Of a stretch of DNA of 64,000 nucleotides, positions 49,400 to 61,619 are shown piece after piece. The DNA lies in assembly GCF_047511655.1 (NCBI RefSeq), contig NC_133389.1, forward strand, positions 29,549,501 through 29,613,500. The letters are read 5' to 3'. The position numbers and the translations under genes were made by a program. Within the stretch, counting starts at the first letter, position 1. Every line of letters begins with the position of its first letter. The DNA is from Castor canadensis. Its lineage: Eukaryota; Chordata; Mammalia; Rodentia; Castoridae. Below the pieces are notes generated by a model, which had not been told where the DNA came from, did not search any database, and saw only the letters and a list, made by a program, of their open reading frames with translations.

Positions 49400-49760
49400 C
49401 CTGCCCTGGCCCTGGCGCCGCGCCCTCACCTGTCCCTGCCCGCCCTGGCCCCGCCCCCTTTCCTCGGCCCCGCCCCCTGCCTCGGCCCCGCCCCCGCCGC
49501 CTACCTGGGGTGCGAGACGAGCCTGCGGTGCTGAGCTTCCAGGAGCTGCTGCTGCAGGAGGTATTGCTGGTGCAGGGCCTGAGGTAGGAAGGAGGGACCT
49601 GTGACGTCCTGGAACTGCAGGGTGGGCAGCGGGGTCAGGGACTGGTGCAGCGCGCCGCTGTGCTGGTGGGCCGGGGCCATGTGGGCGCTGAGGCCCGGCT
49701 GCGACTGCACCGGGTGGGCCAGCGGGAAGTCGGGCGTGAGCTGCTGCGGCTGCGGGGGGC
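49400..49760. other. CpG-dense segment over an RNF165 exon
   Basis: CpG and GC boxes (ccccgcccc) are frequent here, unlike anywhere else in the window. It contains three roughly 17-bp tandem copies of a cctcggccccgcccc-type unit at 49444-49497 and continues into the exon. I cannot compute the observed/expected ratio here. It could be an internal promoter-type island or simply a GC-rich coding exon. Confidence 0.6.
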
Positions 49761-49820
49761 CCAGGTGGAAGTGGCGGCAGGAGGTAGCGTGAGGATGCTG
49801 AGACCTTTGAAAGGGGGCAC
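49505..49820 (-). CDS. RNF165: RNF165 second coding exon (inferred number), largest exon
   Basis: A 316-bp exon: two bases completing Gly, 104 codons, then AG of a split Arg. It starts APFQRSQHPHATSCRHFHLG and includes PPQPQQLTPDFPLAHPVQSQ and a glutamine-rich LHQQYLLQQQLLEAQHRR segment that could form a short coiled coil. The acceptor on the - strand is ttgcttctccag, reading into GTGCCCCCT; the donor is CCCAG|gtaggc. Unlike the 3' exons it is very GC-rich. About 20 N-terminal residues of the known protein are missing here; they are encoded by an exon to the right of the window. No in-frame ATG lies just upstream (the open frame starts with GTG), so translation cannot simply begin here. Confidence 0.96.
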
Positions 49821-51282
49821 CTGGAGAAGCAAGGACAGAGACGTCTCCGTGAGGACCGGCGCAGAGCCCTCCCACAGGACCCCTGTCCCCACCCCTGGGA
49901 AGCCCGGAGCTGGTACAACTCTACACCTTCATTATAACACAGCGATTCCATCACTTCAGTGTGCATACAGTCATCTTTAACACTGCCGTGCAAAGGTTCT
50001 GCGTGTGTGTGTTGGAGGTAGAAGAATGTTTGCTTCAATAAACAGATAAGCATCATTTTTATAATTAACACACTTGTCCACGGGTTTAAAAGTCCCCAAA
50101 GGCAGTTTGGCTTTCTTGAATTAGCCTTCTCCCACGCAATCTCATCCGTAGAGAAAATTTAGGGTAGCCTAGCCAAGCTCCAAACTTCACTGAGCTCTTG
50201 GCTAGCCAAGACCCAACCCAGAGGAAGTCCTTTGAAAAAGAGAAAGCAGCCAGAAGTTGCTTTGCATTGTGGTTTTAAGAGGAAGGGAGGGAAGTCACAC
50301 AAAATAATTTATTTAAATAATAATAAATTTATTATAACATTAGAACTTACTGAAAAGCAAGCATATCCAGGTAGAAGCTAGGCTTGGACAACGTTTAATT
50401 TAGGCTCCTGTACTTTTAAAAATAAAATTGCGCTAGATGGCAAGAAAGGTTTGCAAATTCTTCATGATAGAAAATACAGCTCTGGGCACTGAAGGAGTCC
50501 TCCAGTCAGGCAAGGAAATAGACATGGCACTGCAGACAGATTTGCAAAGAAATTTTTTCTAAACCTGTCAGGTTCAACATAATCTGCTTCCTCTCCAACC
50601 CACTAAAATGAGAGCAACGGAATAAGGACAAGATAAACAGACAAGGACAGAAAGAACAGGAGGGGTAACATCAGCAGGCAACAGATGTCAACTGATTTTT
50701 TGGAAGATGGGAAACAGGTGGAGGAATTAGCAGGACTGAGAAATCAGAAAACAAGTGCCTATGGAAGAAGAGGTCAATAAGAAGTGAATGCCTTGCCACG
50801 TGAGGCTGGAAGAGTCAGGAATGGGAAGCAGTGGCCACTTTGGAAGCAAGAGAGAGGGTAGTCAGCAGGAGACTGGTAAGGCAGTTATACCCCAGGCTCC
50901 TCCCTTTTCCCAAGCAGGGCAGTGACCACCTTCTCAGAGAGGCCCCAATGGGAGGGGGTGACACTAGGCAATGGAGGGCAGGGGGTGTGCAGCACCATGC
51001 AAAACAGAATTAAATGAGTCTGTTTATGGAACTTTGGAACCCCCTATCTCCTTGTGCTTCTTGGGTACCAAAACCCTGTATTGGGTCCCTAAAACCCAGG
51101 TATAGTCCCTTCCCTGCACTCTCCATGAACACCCTAGGCTGGAAACTAGGGAATGGTTCTCTAAAGAAGAACATTGGTCCCAGAAGGAGCTCTACAAGTG
51201 CTTCTGGTTGAAAACACCCCTATAAAATATCTGGGTCTCCAGTGACCACTATATACTGAAGTCCATTACTCACCCCACACAT
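49821..51282 (-). other. RNF165: RNF165 first intron, proximal part
   Basis: Unassigned intron sequence, AT-rich around 50270-50450. No exon-like segment seen. The intron probably continues to the end of the window. Confidence 0.6.
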
Positions 51283-51285
51283 ACA

Positions 51286-51325
<40 letters not shown>
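51283..51325. repeat. (CA)n microsatellite
   Basis: About 20 CA units with a short cacaccaca prefix. Confidence 0.9.
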
Positions 51326-51327
<2 letters not shown>

Positions 51328-51359
51328 CTTCTGGACAGCTTTTAGTAATCTACTCCTGG

Positions 51360-52540
51360 ACATGATCAGACAGCCCAAGGGTGACCAGTTTCCTGAGGAA
51401 GGTTACAAAGTGAAGGGGGGAAGATGAGGAAACCAAATTTTTAAAAGAGAAAAAGAAAATGACTCAAAGGAACAGAAATAGTGCAAGGGCCAAAAACAAG
51501 ATAAACTTCAATATCCACAGAGAAATAAGATGTTAGATTCATGAAACAAAGGAAGCTTTTTTAAAAGGAGCAATGGGAAAATAAGAAAGTGAGCTCTTGA
51601 AAATTAAAAATATACAAGGGGAAATCTCAGCAGCGGGGTTGGAGATAAAGCTGGGGCCACTTCCCAGGAAGCAGAATGAGACGTTGATCCGAAGACTCAT
51701 TAATAAGAGAGAAAGAATAGAGGAAATTAATAAAAACATTGCAAAAAAACACTTCCCAGAACTGAAGGTCTGTGATTCTAGGTAGAGAAGGTGGCCTGGA
51801 TGCCAGCAAAGCAGATTGGGGTAAGAACCCCATGCCAGGACCTCACATTGTGAAATATTCAGTTATGGAAGCAAAGAGACAATTCTAGCACCTTCCAGAA
51901 AGAAAACATGCAGTTCCCATGCAAATGGCCAGAAATCAGAATAGCATCAGATAATTTCCATAGTGACACTAAAAGCTTCAAAACTGTAGACACTGCCCTC
52001 CAGGTACTAAGGGAGAGGGGAGAATGATTTTCAGTCTAGAATTCTATGTCCAGCCTAATCATTAATCAAGTGTGAAAATAAGAAAAAATACAATTTCCAA
52101 CATGCAGGGTCTCAAAAAAGTTAACCTTCTTGACACCCTTTCTCAAAGAAGTACTGATATGAACCAAGAAAGAGGAACGATGAAATAGGGGGCTGCACCC
52201 CAAAGAGGTGAGGCATTCCCACAGTTATGCAGGGCCTCCATGTAGGGATAGGGGCTCTGAGAGGAGATCTGGGGAGGGGGCAGGAGCAGTGAATGGAAAC
52301 AACTGATAAATCTGGCTGCATACGAATGTTATTTGAAGAAGTTTTACACATTGATAGAGAATTTGGTAAGAATTTGTAAAAATATCATAGAAAGTCAACC
52401 AAAAAAAATGATTATCTCCAGGAAAAGAAAAGGTTGTGCAAGGAAGTATAATTATTAGGCACTACTTGGCTCAGTGATAAGTAATATTTATGTATTAATA
52501 AATAATTGATATACTATAGTAAGACATTTCTTTCATAATA
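51360..52540 (+). mobile_element. HAL1-like half-L1 fossil
   Basis: gagagaaagaatagaggaaa, then cttcccagaactgaaggtct, then gattttcagtctagaattct and atgtccagcctaatcattaa, then atgcagggtctcaaaaaagt. These follow the HAL1 consensus as I know it. Frames are broken. Confidence 0.65.
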
Positions 52541-52574
52541 GGAAGAACATAGACAATGTTAGAAATTTTAAAAT

Positions 52575-52780
52575 CAGCCAGGAGCCGGTGGCTCACGCCT
52601 GTAATCCTAGCTACTCAGGAGGCAGAGATCAGGAGGATTGTAATTGAAGCCAAGCCTGGGAAAATAGTTCACAAGACCGTAACTAGAAAAAAAAAAAATC
52701 CACAGAAAAGGACTGGTGGAGTGGCTCAAGGTGCAGGCCCTGAGTTCAAACCCTAGTACTGCAAAAAAAAAACAAACAAA
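52575..52780 (+). mobile_element. Composite 7SL/tRNA SINE
   Basis: ggagccggtggctcacgcct, gtaatcctagctactcagga, then an A-run and ggactggtggagtggctcaa and gccctgagttcaaaccctag, ending in a mixed A tail. The best-preserved copy in the window. Confidence 0.85.
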
Positions 52781-53344
52781 AAAAAACAGCAGTTGAGTCA
52801 TTTAGTTAGCAATTTGTGTACTTCAGGAAGTCCATACTGAGAGTTGGAAGGGTTGAACGGGAGGCAATTTGACCCTGGTGGGGACAGACTGACAACAGAG
52901 GCAGATTCATACTGGTCTATTCAAATACTAGTTGTACAGTGGGGTTTCTTTGATAGAATTTCTTAAATAAATACTTTCAAAAAGGAAAAATAAAAACAAT
53001 TACTTTCTGACTCTAAGTGAGCCAGAAAGTGCACTTCCCACAAGCGTTCAGGTAATGGGACCTCTCTGCCATATGAATTCTGGCTTCAGTGAGACCAGGG
53101 GTTAGAGCATGCGAAAGCAGATCCTGAGTGTCCCTTCTGCTTACGTCATCCATCACACTTAACAGACAATAAAAAGAGGAAAAGAGGGACAACAAGGCAG
53201 AGAGAAAGAGGAAAGAAGAGCTGTGACAAAGGAGCAAAAGACAGATGTGACTACAGAGAAAGAAATGGGATTTTAAAAAAAGAAAGAAAGAATATTGAAA
53301 GACCAAGCCACCCCTGCTCAACAGAATTATAATGGGAGCCAATT
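52781..53344 (-). other. RNF165 first intron, unassigned
   Basis: No gene or repeat recognised; 53150-53290 is purine-rich. Confidence 0.4.
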
Positions 53345-53660
53345 TTAAATACTGGAGTAGCCACCTTTAAAAAGTAAAAAGAAACAGGTAAAATTAGTCT
53401 TAATAATGTTATGTAACGATATATCTAAAATATCATTTTAACTTGTATTCAATGTAAAAATTATTGAGTTATGCTACATCCTTTGTTTCCGTACTGTCTC
53501 CAAGTTCTGGTGTATGCTTTGTGCTTACGACATCTCTCAGCAGGGACTAGCCACATGACAGATGCCCGGTAGTCACTTGTGGTTAATGGCATTCCTGAGG
53601 GAAATTCAGAATTGGCAGCTCTGAAGAAAGACAGCCAACTCCATACATAGAGCAAAGCTT
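53345..53660. mobile_element. Old MER-type DNA transposon fossil
   Basis: gtagccacctttaaaaagta, then aaagaaacaggtaaaattag, then atatatctaaaatatcattt and gcagggactagccacatgac. The same family appears in the opposite orientation at 62612-62798. Confidence 0.55.
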
Positions 53661-53781
53661 CCTAGCCAAGTTTCCCAGTTGGTCTGCCCTCAAATGGGGG
53701 ACCCCTCACCTCTTACTGGTAAAATCCGAGCCCCTGAGCCTGACATCAGAACTCCATCCTTCCAGGACTCCTTCAAGCCAG

Positions 53782-53824
53782 CCCCACACCCCACACCCCA
53801 CACCCCACACCCCACACCCCACAC
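53782..53824. repeat. (CCCCACA)n heptamer repeat
   Basis: Six perfect copies of a 7-bp unit. Seven is not a multiple of three, so it shifts through all frames. Confidence 0.95.
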
Positions 53825-54491
53825 GGTGCTGACAATCAGGAGATGCCTGGATGTCCTCTTGACGGTTGGATGGAATGAGGGGAAAGACCTGGCTCACAAG
53901 GGCTCAGGTACTGGGCCTGACCGAGGACGAACTGGTGGGAATGTGAGTGGGAAAGAGAGGAGAGAGTAAACACTGGGTGAGCGCTGGGTTTAATGTCCAA
54001 GCACAGCAGAGGCAGATTGGGCAGGGTTGACTAGCACTGGTGGAGCGTCTCCTGCTGCCAGGGGTGGCAGCTGCCCCTCCTTTCCCATGGCCCCTTCTGC
54101 CCCGGGTACCCACTGCACAGCAGAACCTGCAGGCGCCCATGGAGGCCTCCAGGGCAGAGGGCTAAAACCCCAGGCCTTGCAGGGCGGGTGGGGGGGGGGG
54201 TGCTTCCCACAGCCTGGGCCCTCCAGGCTGTGCAGGAAAGTGAGAGCAGGAGAAAGGTGGACAAAAGTGTCTGTCTCATTATATTTCAGGCAATTTGTAC
54301 CTGCAAAGTCAATTTCCTTTGACTTCTTTTCTGGGAGTCTGCACTCCTCCCTTGTCATCTCCAACCCCAGAGTGGTGCTCTGTCTCACACCCTGCTCAGA
54401 AGGGAACTGAAGGCAGGAGACCCCATCTTGGTCTGCCCTGGGCCCTTCCTCAGTCCTATGTCATGTAAGGTCTGTGAAAGTACCATGTAAC

Positions 54492-54591
54492 AACTGCTCT
54501 GTTAGGGGGGCGGGGGGAAGGGGGGCGAAATGACCCAAACATTGTATGCACATATGAATAAAAGAAATTTAAAAAAAGAAACTGCTCTGTT
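54492..54591 (+). mobile_element. Very short L1 3' tail with 12-bp target-site duplication
   Basis: The insert 54504-54579 has a G-rich block and then gaaatgacccaaacattgta and tgcacatatgaataaaag, the same end as the L1 at 33387. The flanks aactgctctgtt at 54492-54503 and 54580-54591 are identical. Confidence 0.9.
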
Positions 54592-54815
54592 TGGCCTCAA
54601 AGACTGAAAGAGTGAAACTCTCAGGGGACCTTCTGAGATCCTTGACAAGCCAATGACCAGTGATGTCTGAACAACACTGACACCCCCAAGCACCCCCCAT
54701 TAGTAGACAACCTGCAGTTTTTCCCATCAGAGTCACTCCTTCCAGTTAAAAAATAATCTCCAGATGTCTCTGATCATTTATCATATTTCCTCAGGACCAC
54801 AATGCCACCAATTTG

Positions 54816-54981
54816 AAAGGTTCATCATGAAAATAGTTTCTGCTGGGTATTGGGGGGGGGAGAGGGAGGGGGCGGAGTGGGTGGTAAGGGAGGGGGTGGG
54901 GGCAGGGGGGAGAAATGAACCAAGCCTTGTATGCACATATGAATAATAAAAGAAAAATGAAAAAAAAAAGGTTCATCATGA
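54816..54981 (+). mobile_element. Short L1 3' tail with 15-bp target-site duplication
   Basis: The insert 54831-54966 starts aaatagtttctgctgggtat, has a long G-rich tract and ends gcacatatgaataataaaag plus A-tail. The flanks aaaggttcatcatga at 54816-54830 and 54967-54981 are identical. Its tail differs (gaaccaagccttg) from the element 250 bp away. Confidence 0.93.
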
Positions 54982-55671
54982 GCTCAATAACATTTTCAGG
55001 GAATGGGGAAAAAGAAGGATCTCTAAGGAAAAAAAAAATGAAAAACTGCCATATTAAATAAACATACCAGTTATAAGATACAAATTAGTTTCAGAAGAAA
55101 AAATATGATCCACCTTAGGATTCTGGAAAGTGATGCTGACAATTAGCACCTACTGAGACTTGGCCAGGAGCAGTGCTTTACAGCAAGGGGCTGGGCCTAA
55201 GAAGGCAGGTGCAGGACTGAGGGTAGGAGGCCCAGGTCTACCCCTGCACAGCTGTGACTGGGGAAGACCACAGGTGTGCTGTTCACCTGATGCCCACCTG
55301 GCACACATGGGACACAAAACAGGTGCTTCACAAATGCCAGGGAACTGACTTGTTCATACTTGAGGGCAGGGAGCCTGAAGAGGCTGGTAGCTGGAGAGTA
55401 GTGGATCAGAGGACAGAAACCACATAGCTAGCCCCAGTGGTGAGGGAGAGGGAAAGGAGAGGCAGAGGACACAGGGCCAAAGGCTTGGGGAAATAGATAG
55501 AAATAACACTGGCAAGATTCCAAGACTCTTAAAAGATTCATTGATTTTCTAGGAACACCATGAGGTAAGTGAGAGAGTGTAGATTTGAACCTAGGTGTCT
55601 CCTGAAAGCCCAGTTGAGGAAGCAAGAGCAGAACAGGAAATTAGGACCCTTGACAAAACAGAGATGAGGAG

Positions 55672-55698
55672 TGCTGTGGTGCGAATGTCTGTGTGTCG

Positions 55699-55738
<40 letters not shown>

Positions 55739-56070
55739 CACTGCCACACAAATCCTTATGTTGAAATCGCAGCCCCAATCTGGTCATATTAGGAGGTAGA
55801 TCTTTTGGGAGGTAATTAGCCCTCATGAAAGAGATTAGTGTTCTTATCATAAAAAATCCCAGAGAGCTAATTGGCCCCTTCACTATGTGGGGACATAGCT
55901 GGAACGTGCTATCTATGAGGAAGAGGGCCTCCACCAGACAGTATTCTGCCAGCACCTTGACCCTGGACTTCCAGCCTCCAGAACAGCACACAATAAATAT
56001 TTCTTACTTACGAGCTGCCCCGTTTATGGTATTTTTGTATAGCAGCCCCAAAGGGACTAAGAAAGGGCCA
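55672..56070 (+). mobile_element. MLT1-type MaLR LTR with internal (CA)n
   Basis: ggtgcgaatgtctgtgtgtc, a (CA)n run, then tccttatgttgaaatcgcag and cctggacttccagcctccag, then aacagcacacaataaatatt. The order is that of a forward MaLR LTR. Confidence 0.75.
55699..55737. repeat. (CA)n microsatellite
   Basis: About 18 CA units within the MLT1 LTR. Confidence 0.95.
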
Positions 56071-59000
56071 TGACACCCAAATGACACCCTAGGCTCTATC
56101 CAATGAGGCCAATGGAGTCAGAGCTGGGCCTGGGCAAGAGCAGCAAGGAGTCAAACCAAGATGTCAGCATGCCAGAGACAGTGGGCCAGGGAGGCCAGTA
56201 GAGGATGCTTACTCTCCTGCCTAGAAGCACACACACAATTATACACAATCATACACACACACAAACAGAATCAGCATTATTCATTCTACTCAAGAATCCA
56301 GGACTTAGAGGCACCCTCAGATGAAGATGGGGCCAAAGGAAGAGAGGACAGGTGGTATTGAAGGCACCACAAGGGCCTGGCAGTCTTGGTGACAATCACC
56401 TTCTGCTTTTGGGATCCTACAGTCTTGTTGCAGGCTGGCCAGACAACCAGTGCAAGATCTCCCCTACCTCTCCCTGAGACATGGGACTCTGGGAGAGGAG
56501 GATGGGAACCAGATCCTCTGGGGCCTCTAGGGAAGCCAGTGGCCTGCTCCCTCCTCTCCAGGCCAGTTCTCAGAGTGTCTGATTTCAGACATTGACCTAG
56601 TGTCACTCCCCTCAAAGCTGGAGAAGAACAGGGAGGGGGCACCGGAGGCAGGGACCATCACAGAGTCAGATGAAAAGGACAGCCAAAGAGACTGCTGCAC
56701 CAGGGCAGTAGCAGGAAAAGGAGGGCTTGGTCTCACCACTGGAGCTCAGCATTTGCTCCTTTTTGAAAAGCCCACACAAGCAGCCAAGAAAACTAGTCCT
56801 TTGCAAAGGAAATGTCTGCCACAGAGGCCCTGACGTGTTGGTGCTCTGTTTGAGAGGTCAGAGTACCTCCCCTCATCATCACTGTGGACCTCTCCAGGCC
56901 TCAGTGTCCTCCACTTATGGCCCACATAACAACACCTGCTAAGATCTCTCTGCTGGTAGGGCTCTTAAACACCTCTGACCAGACTCCTCTTCTTCACAGA
57001 GAAGCCAAGTAGAAAGCACGAGAAGATGCTGAACTGAATGCTGTGGTTGCCTCAAGGGTCTTGCAGCTGGACAGACCTAACCCCTGCCTTCTGCCCCTAC
57101 GTCTTGTTGAGGAGAGTGTGTGATGCTGTGATGTGATGTCCAGCATTTGAAATGAGCTGCAAGCAGCAAGAGATGAGGAAAGCCTCAACATCCCTGTCCT
57201 AAACAGCTGCCATGTTCCTACAGCCCAATTCTGAGCATTCCATTCCCTGCCCAAACTGTCCGATTCCTCCCCTCCCCCACTGCTCTGTGTGACCTTCCCT
57301 CTCATCTGTCCAAGTCCCTCAGGGGTCATTGCCTACCTTGAGGCTGTTCTCTTCCCTGGCACTGCCATCTCCTTCACAGGCAGTCACATCATGTCCACAC
57401 TTGATTTCCCAAGGGCAGGTGACAAGCCCCCTCAGAGCCCTCCAAGGTCATTCCAAATGATGACATTCCCCTCTGCATTTGACTTGTGGCATTCAGCCTA
57501 TTATGCTTGGCATTTTGTTTGTTTAAAAATTTTGTCTCCATAATAAGCTGTGAAATGAGTGTTTTCAAGGCAAATACTATGCAACAAATGTCCTTTGTTC
57601 TTAGAAGGGGCTTGGGATATTCCAAGAGGAGACAGGAAAAGTTAGAATGGAAAAGAAGAGAAAGGCATAAAAAGGAAGAGAGGAAAGGAAAGGGAAAGGA
57701 GGCAAAAGGAGGAAGGAAGACCTTCACTATCAGAGAAATGGCAAGGATAAATTCCCAACTGGTGAATAAATACGGATCTCGTGGCATCATCAAATATTCC
57801 AGCCAAAAGAAGTCAGAGATCAGGAGGCCTTCACTCCACAAATGGAAAAAAAGTTGGGTGGCATGTTCAAGGACTCTTAGGTAGTTCTGGCTGTGGTGGA
57901 ACTAGAGGCTATGCCTCCTGAGTCCCAGTGCAATGTGGCTTACCTGTCACAAAGTCACTTCTTCCTCATTCACTCATCCATGTCCACAAAAGAGCCTCTC
58001 TGAGAGCCCACTTCCTGGAGTGGGCTGCTGAACAGGAAAGACATGCCTTGGCCCTGGTAGCTCCCCTCCTTCTCTCCTTCCTGTCCATCTTGTTAGCTCT
58101 CCCAGGAATAAGTCTGTGTTTGCCTAAGGAAGTAATCATGAATGAACTGGCAAGGTGCCGGCTGCTGGCATCCATGGGCGTGCTGAGTCCTTCAGTGGAA
58201 GTGCTGAGGGATGCTATGTGGTGAGATTGCTTAGACCCCACCCAGGCCACCTTGTCAACAGCTTCAGGCCCTCTCTCTGGCCTAAGCCCAAGAACAAGCC
58301 CCAACTTTATAGAGAAGGCCACAGTGGAGGCCTGAACAGCAAGACAGCTCCTACAGGAGCTCTGGAAACCCCTGCACAGAAGGCTTCAGACCTAGCCTTT
58401 CACAGGGGGTTAAATGAGAGAAGGGATGGCAGAAACTTCTGGAGTACTAGAACCAATACCACGTATTAAGGTGGACATTTACGAATTGGACCCTAATGAT
58501 GGAGAGTAGGGTTGTAAGGGGACTTGAATCATCTGGTGTGAGGAACAGGTGGAGAATCTTGGTGTGAGCAGAGGAGAGGCCACTCAGCAGGTCAGAGCTA
58601 CTGTCAAAGGTTGAAGCTCTTTCTGATAGGCAGATTTGAGGAAGACATTTCTCAGATGGTGCTTTGTTCCCCAGAGTTCCTAATGATTGTAGATGCCCAC
58701 ACAGAGGCCCACTAACTGCCCAGCAGAGGAGCACAGACACTGGCAGGGAAGCATCTAGGCTGTCCATGAGACGATGCTAATTCTCGGCAACATCTACCTC
58801 CATTCTCCTCCTTTTGAATGCATGTGGTAGACTGATTATAGACGAAGTTGCCAAGTGGTCACTGCCATCCATGATGGTCATAGTGCTGAGGGGAGGGGGG
58901 ACAGAGCCTGACAGCAAGGAGAGCCAGTATGGGGTCCTCAGAGACCAAGCCTGGAGCCTGAGCCATGGTGCAAGGGGGAGATGTAAGCCCTGAGGCCAGT

Positions 59001-60402
59001 TCTAAAGACAGCCATGAGGCTGCTAAGGAGTCTCCTTTTTTTACCCCCCGACATGATCCAGCTCAAAATCCTGTCTCTCATGGCCTGCACTGACTTCTGC
59101 AGTACAGGAGACATTCAGCCTCTGTGGGACCAGGGAATGCATCCTTTGTGATTCATTCAGAAGCGGGATGCTTAGGGAGGTGCCACAGGAAAGAGGGAGG
59201 AAAAACATGTTGTGGGGAGTCATGAATAGCAGACTTGGGAGGCTGGGGTACACTTCCTGAGTAACTATTTGCCTATAAACCAGACAAATCGGAGCTGAGA
59301 GTGGCCATCCACTGAGAGCACAGTTGCCTAGGCCCCTCTTCCCGCTTCCCTAACCTCCTCCAGGTAACTCAGTTAAACCTCTTTTGTTTTGGTCTAATCA
59401 GTCTCAAGAGACCAATTCCTTGGTTAGCCCCTTGGTCTACCAGATGTCTGCTTTCCTCCCTCTTCATATTTGGTTCTTTGTTCAATGGAGGCCTAGGCAG
59501 GAAGTGATAGCCTCTGCAGCCCAGAGTGCTTTATGATGCTTCCCCAGGGCCTGTCTTTGATCTCTGATGAAAAGCTCAGCTTCTTGTAAGGAACTGAATT
59601 CTCAAAACACTAGAGGGAGGAGACTTTGCAGCCTAAGGAAGCCTACTTGCCTACAGTTTTGAGACAATTAAACAGCAAGCCTGCAGCCTGTAGCAAGGGC
59701 ACATGTGTGTGGCTCCAGTTGCTCCATGGACCAAGAGGGAGGTAAAGGAGAATATTGGTCAGAGACAGGATGCAATCACAGAAAAGAGGATATCCTTTCT
59801 CCATCTAAAGCCAACAAGGTCTCTGCAAATGTTTCCACCACAGACACAACAGGGCAATTTTTGGAAGGCATCTGTGGACCTGGGTCTGCCTCATTCATCT
59901 CTCTCTAGTATTTGGCATGGATGCTGAAATATCAAGGCCTCGCTGAACGAAGGGATGGGTAGTGGTAGATGCTTGAACATGTAAGAAGCAACATTGTGCT
60001 ACAAACCTTGGCAGAGTGCAAACAGCTGCCCCCCAGCATTTGAGCCCCACATGGGTTTGTATGGTGACAGAGGAGCAAAAGTAACTAAGGCAGTCACAGA
60101 TAGAAAAACTAGCCTTGAAGAATCGCAGCCTTCCTGAAACGAATATAGAAGATAGTGTCAAGTTCAACCCAAACTGGGGAGGCCTGGATCATGAGCAGTC
60201 AGGGTGAGCCACAATCAATTAACCCCAAAGGACAAGCGATTTCTGCCCCAAAGCTGAGCCCTTCTGCTGCCACCTGTAGCCGAGGACAGAGGCCTCAATC
60301 ATGATGAACTGGACAGCTTCCATAAACCATGCACTCTTCAGTTCAGAGATTCTCGTAATATTGTGTTCTTGATAATGACTCGAGTCAATTTAAAAAAAAA
60401 AA
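56071..60402 (-). other. RNF165 first intron or upstream, 4.3 kb unassigned
   Basis: No exon, RNA gene or confident repeat found. 57600-57720 is purine-rich. Open frames up to 150 codons (for example 57389-57841 on -) lack known domains and lie over one another on both strands. Confidence 0.45.
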
Positions 60403-60617
60403 AACCAGGTGCCAGTGACTCACACCTGTAACCTAGCTATTTGGAAGACAGAGATCAGGAGGATCTCGGTTTGAAGCCAGCCTGGGCAAATCGAGACCCT
60501 ATCTTGAAAAAACCCCATCACAAAAAGGGGCTGGTAAAGTGGCTCAAGTGGTAAAGCACCTGTCTAGCAAGCATGAGGTCCTAAGTTCAAACCCCAGTAC
60601 TACAAAAAAAAAAAAAA
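60403..60617 (+). mobile_element. Composite 7SL/tRNA SINE
   Basis: ccaggtgccagtgactcaca, gagatcaggaggatctcggt, ccctatcttgaaaaaacccc, then ggggctggtaaagtggctca and tcaaaccccagtactac with an A-tail. Confidence 0.85.
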
Positions 60618-61112
60618 GGAGAAGAAGCAAATCCCAACACCTTTTGATAACTGCTTGGACAGTCCCCTGGGTGACCTTACATGAGTATTGCTGGGTATCC
60701 AAAATGGTAAATCAAGTTTAGAAGGCTGCTCCCTGTGGGAGCTGCAGAGCACACGTTATGTACATGCAGGCTGGTCCTGTGAGCACTGTGGACAGAATGG
60801 AGAACTTCTTCTCCCAGCCTCCATTACTCCAGGAGACCTCTGAGGACAGGTGAACAGGAGAGGAGAAGAGTTTGGACCGTGGCTTTTCTCAGGGCCAGTT
60901 ATGCTTTAAAGAGAACTTCATGTTCTAGAGTTCTAATGGTGGGATTTCAAATAGCAGCCTGGAGTGGAGCATTGGGGGAGTTCGGCCTCTCTGCACCCCT
61001 GAAAACAGCTCAAATCAGTGAACAGGTATCTGCTTGTTTGGGGAGGGAACAAGTTAAATTAGATGACCAACCCATGCATACCTGGAGCACCTGTCTAGCA
61101 CTCCAGAGTGGG

Positions 61113-61165
<53 letters not shown>

Positions 61166-61190
61166 AGACAGAGAGAGAGAGAGAGACAAC
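61113..61190. repeat. (GT)n-(GA)n compound microsatellite
   Basis: About 25 GT units followed by tatgagaca and a GA run. Confidence 0.95.
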
Positions 61191-61619
61191 TTGTTGGTGG
61201 AAATATAAGAGAGAAAGGAAGACAGGAGAGATAAGGTTGTAAAGAAGAAGAGGAGCTAACAAAAGGGAGAGAGAAAGGAGGGAGGGAAGGAGGGAGAAGA
61301 TGCCTGGGAACCTCAGCGCTATAGATTTCTTAGACCTGGCAGATCCCAGAGGCCTGGCACACAGCGAAGGCCCATTGCAGGTCACCTCATGTGACTCCGT
61401 CAGCTCCTTGGCTGCCCCCCACTTGGCTTGTGACTGGCCTTGCCTTCCTCTACCTCAGTAGTGCTCCCTGGCCAGACCTGGTCCAACTGGGTCCCTGTTC
61501 CCTCTGGCCCTCATTTAGAATTCTGCATAATTATTTCAGGCTAGGCAAACCCGGGGCATGCTCTAAGAATAGTGAATAAGGCACGTGGCTCCTGTCTCTG
61601 GACTTCAGCTTTCTGATTC

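Noticed and set aside
49505-49875. Alternative N-terminus of RNF165 read directly upstream of the exon
   Set aside because: The in-frame start at 49873-49875 is GTG on the - strand and no ATG lies in the open stretch.
49346-50071. 241-codon frame overlapping the large RNF165 exon
   Set aside because: It is the wrong frame of the real exon; the Ala/Pro/Arg bias comes from GC-rich sequence.
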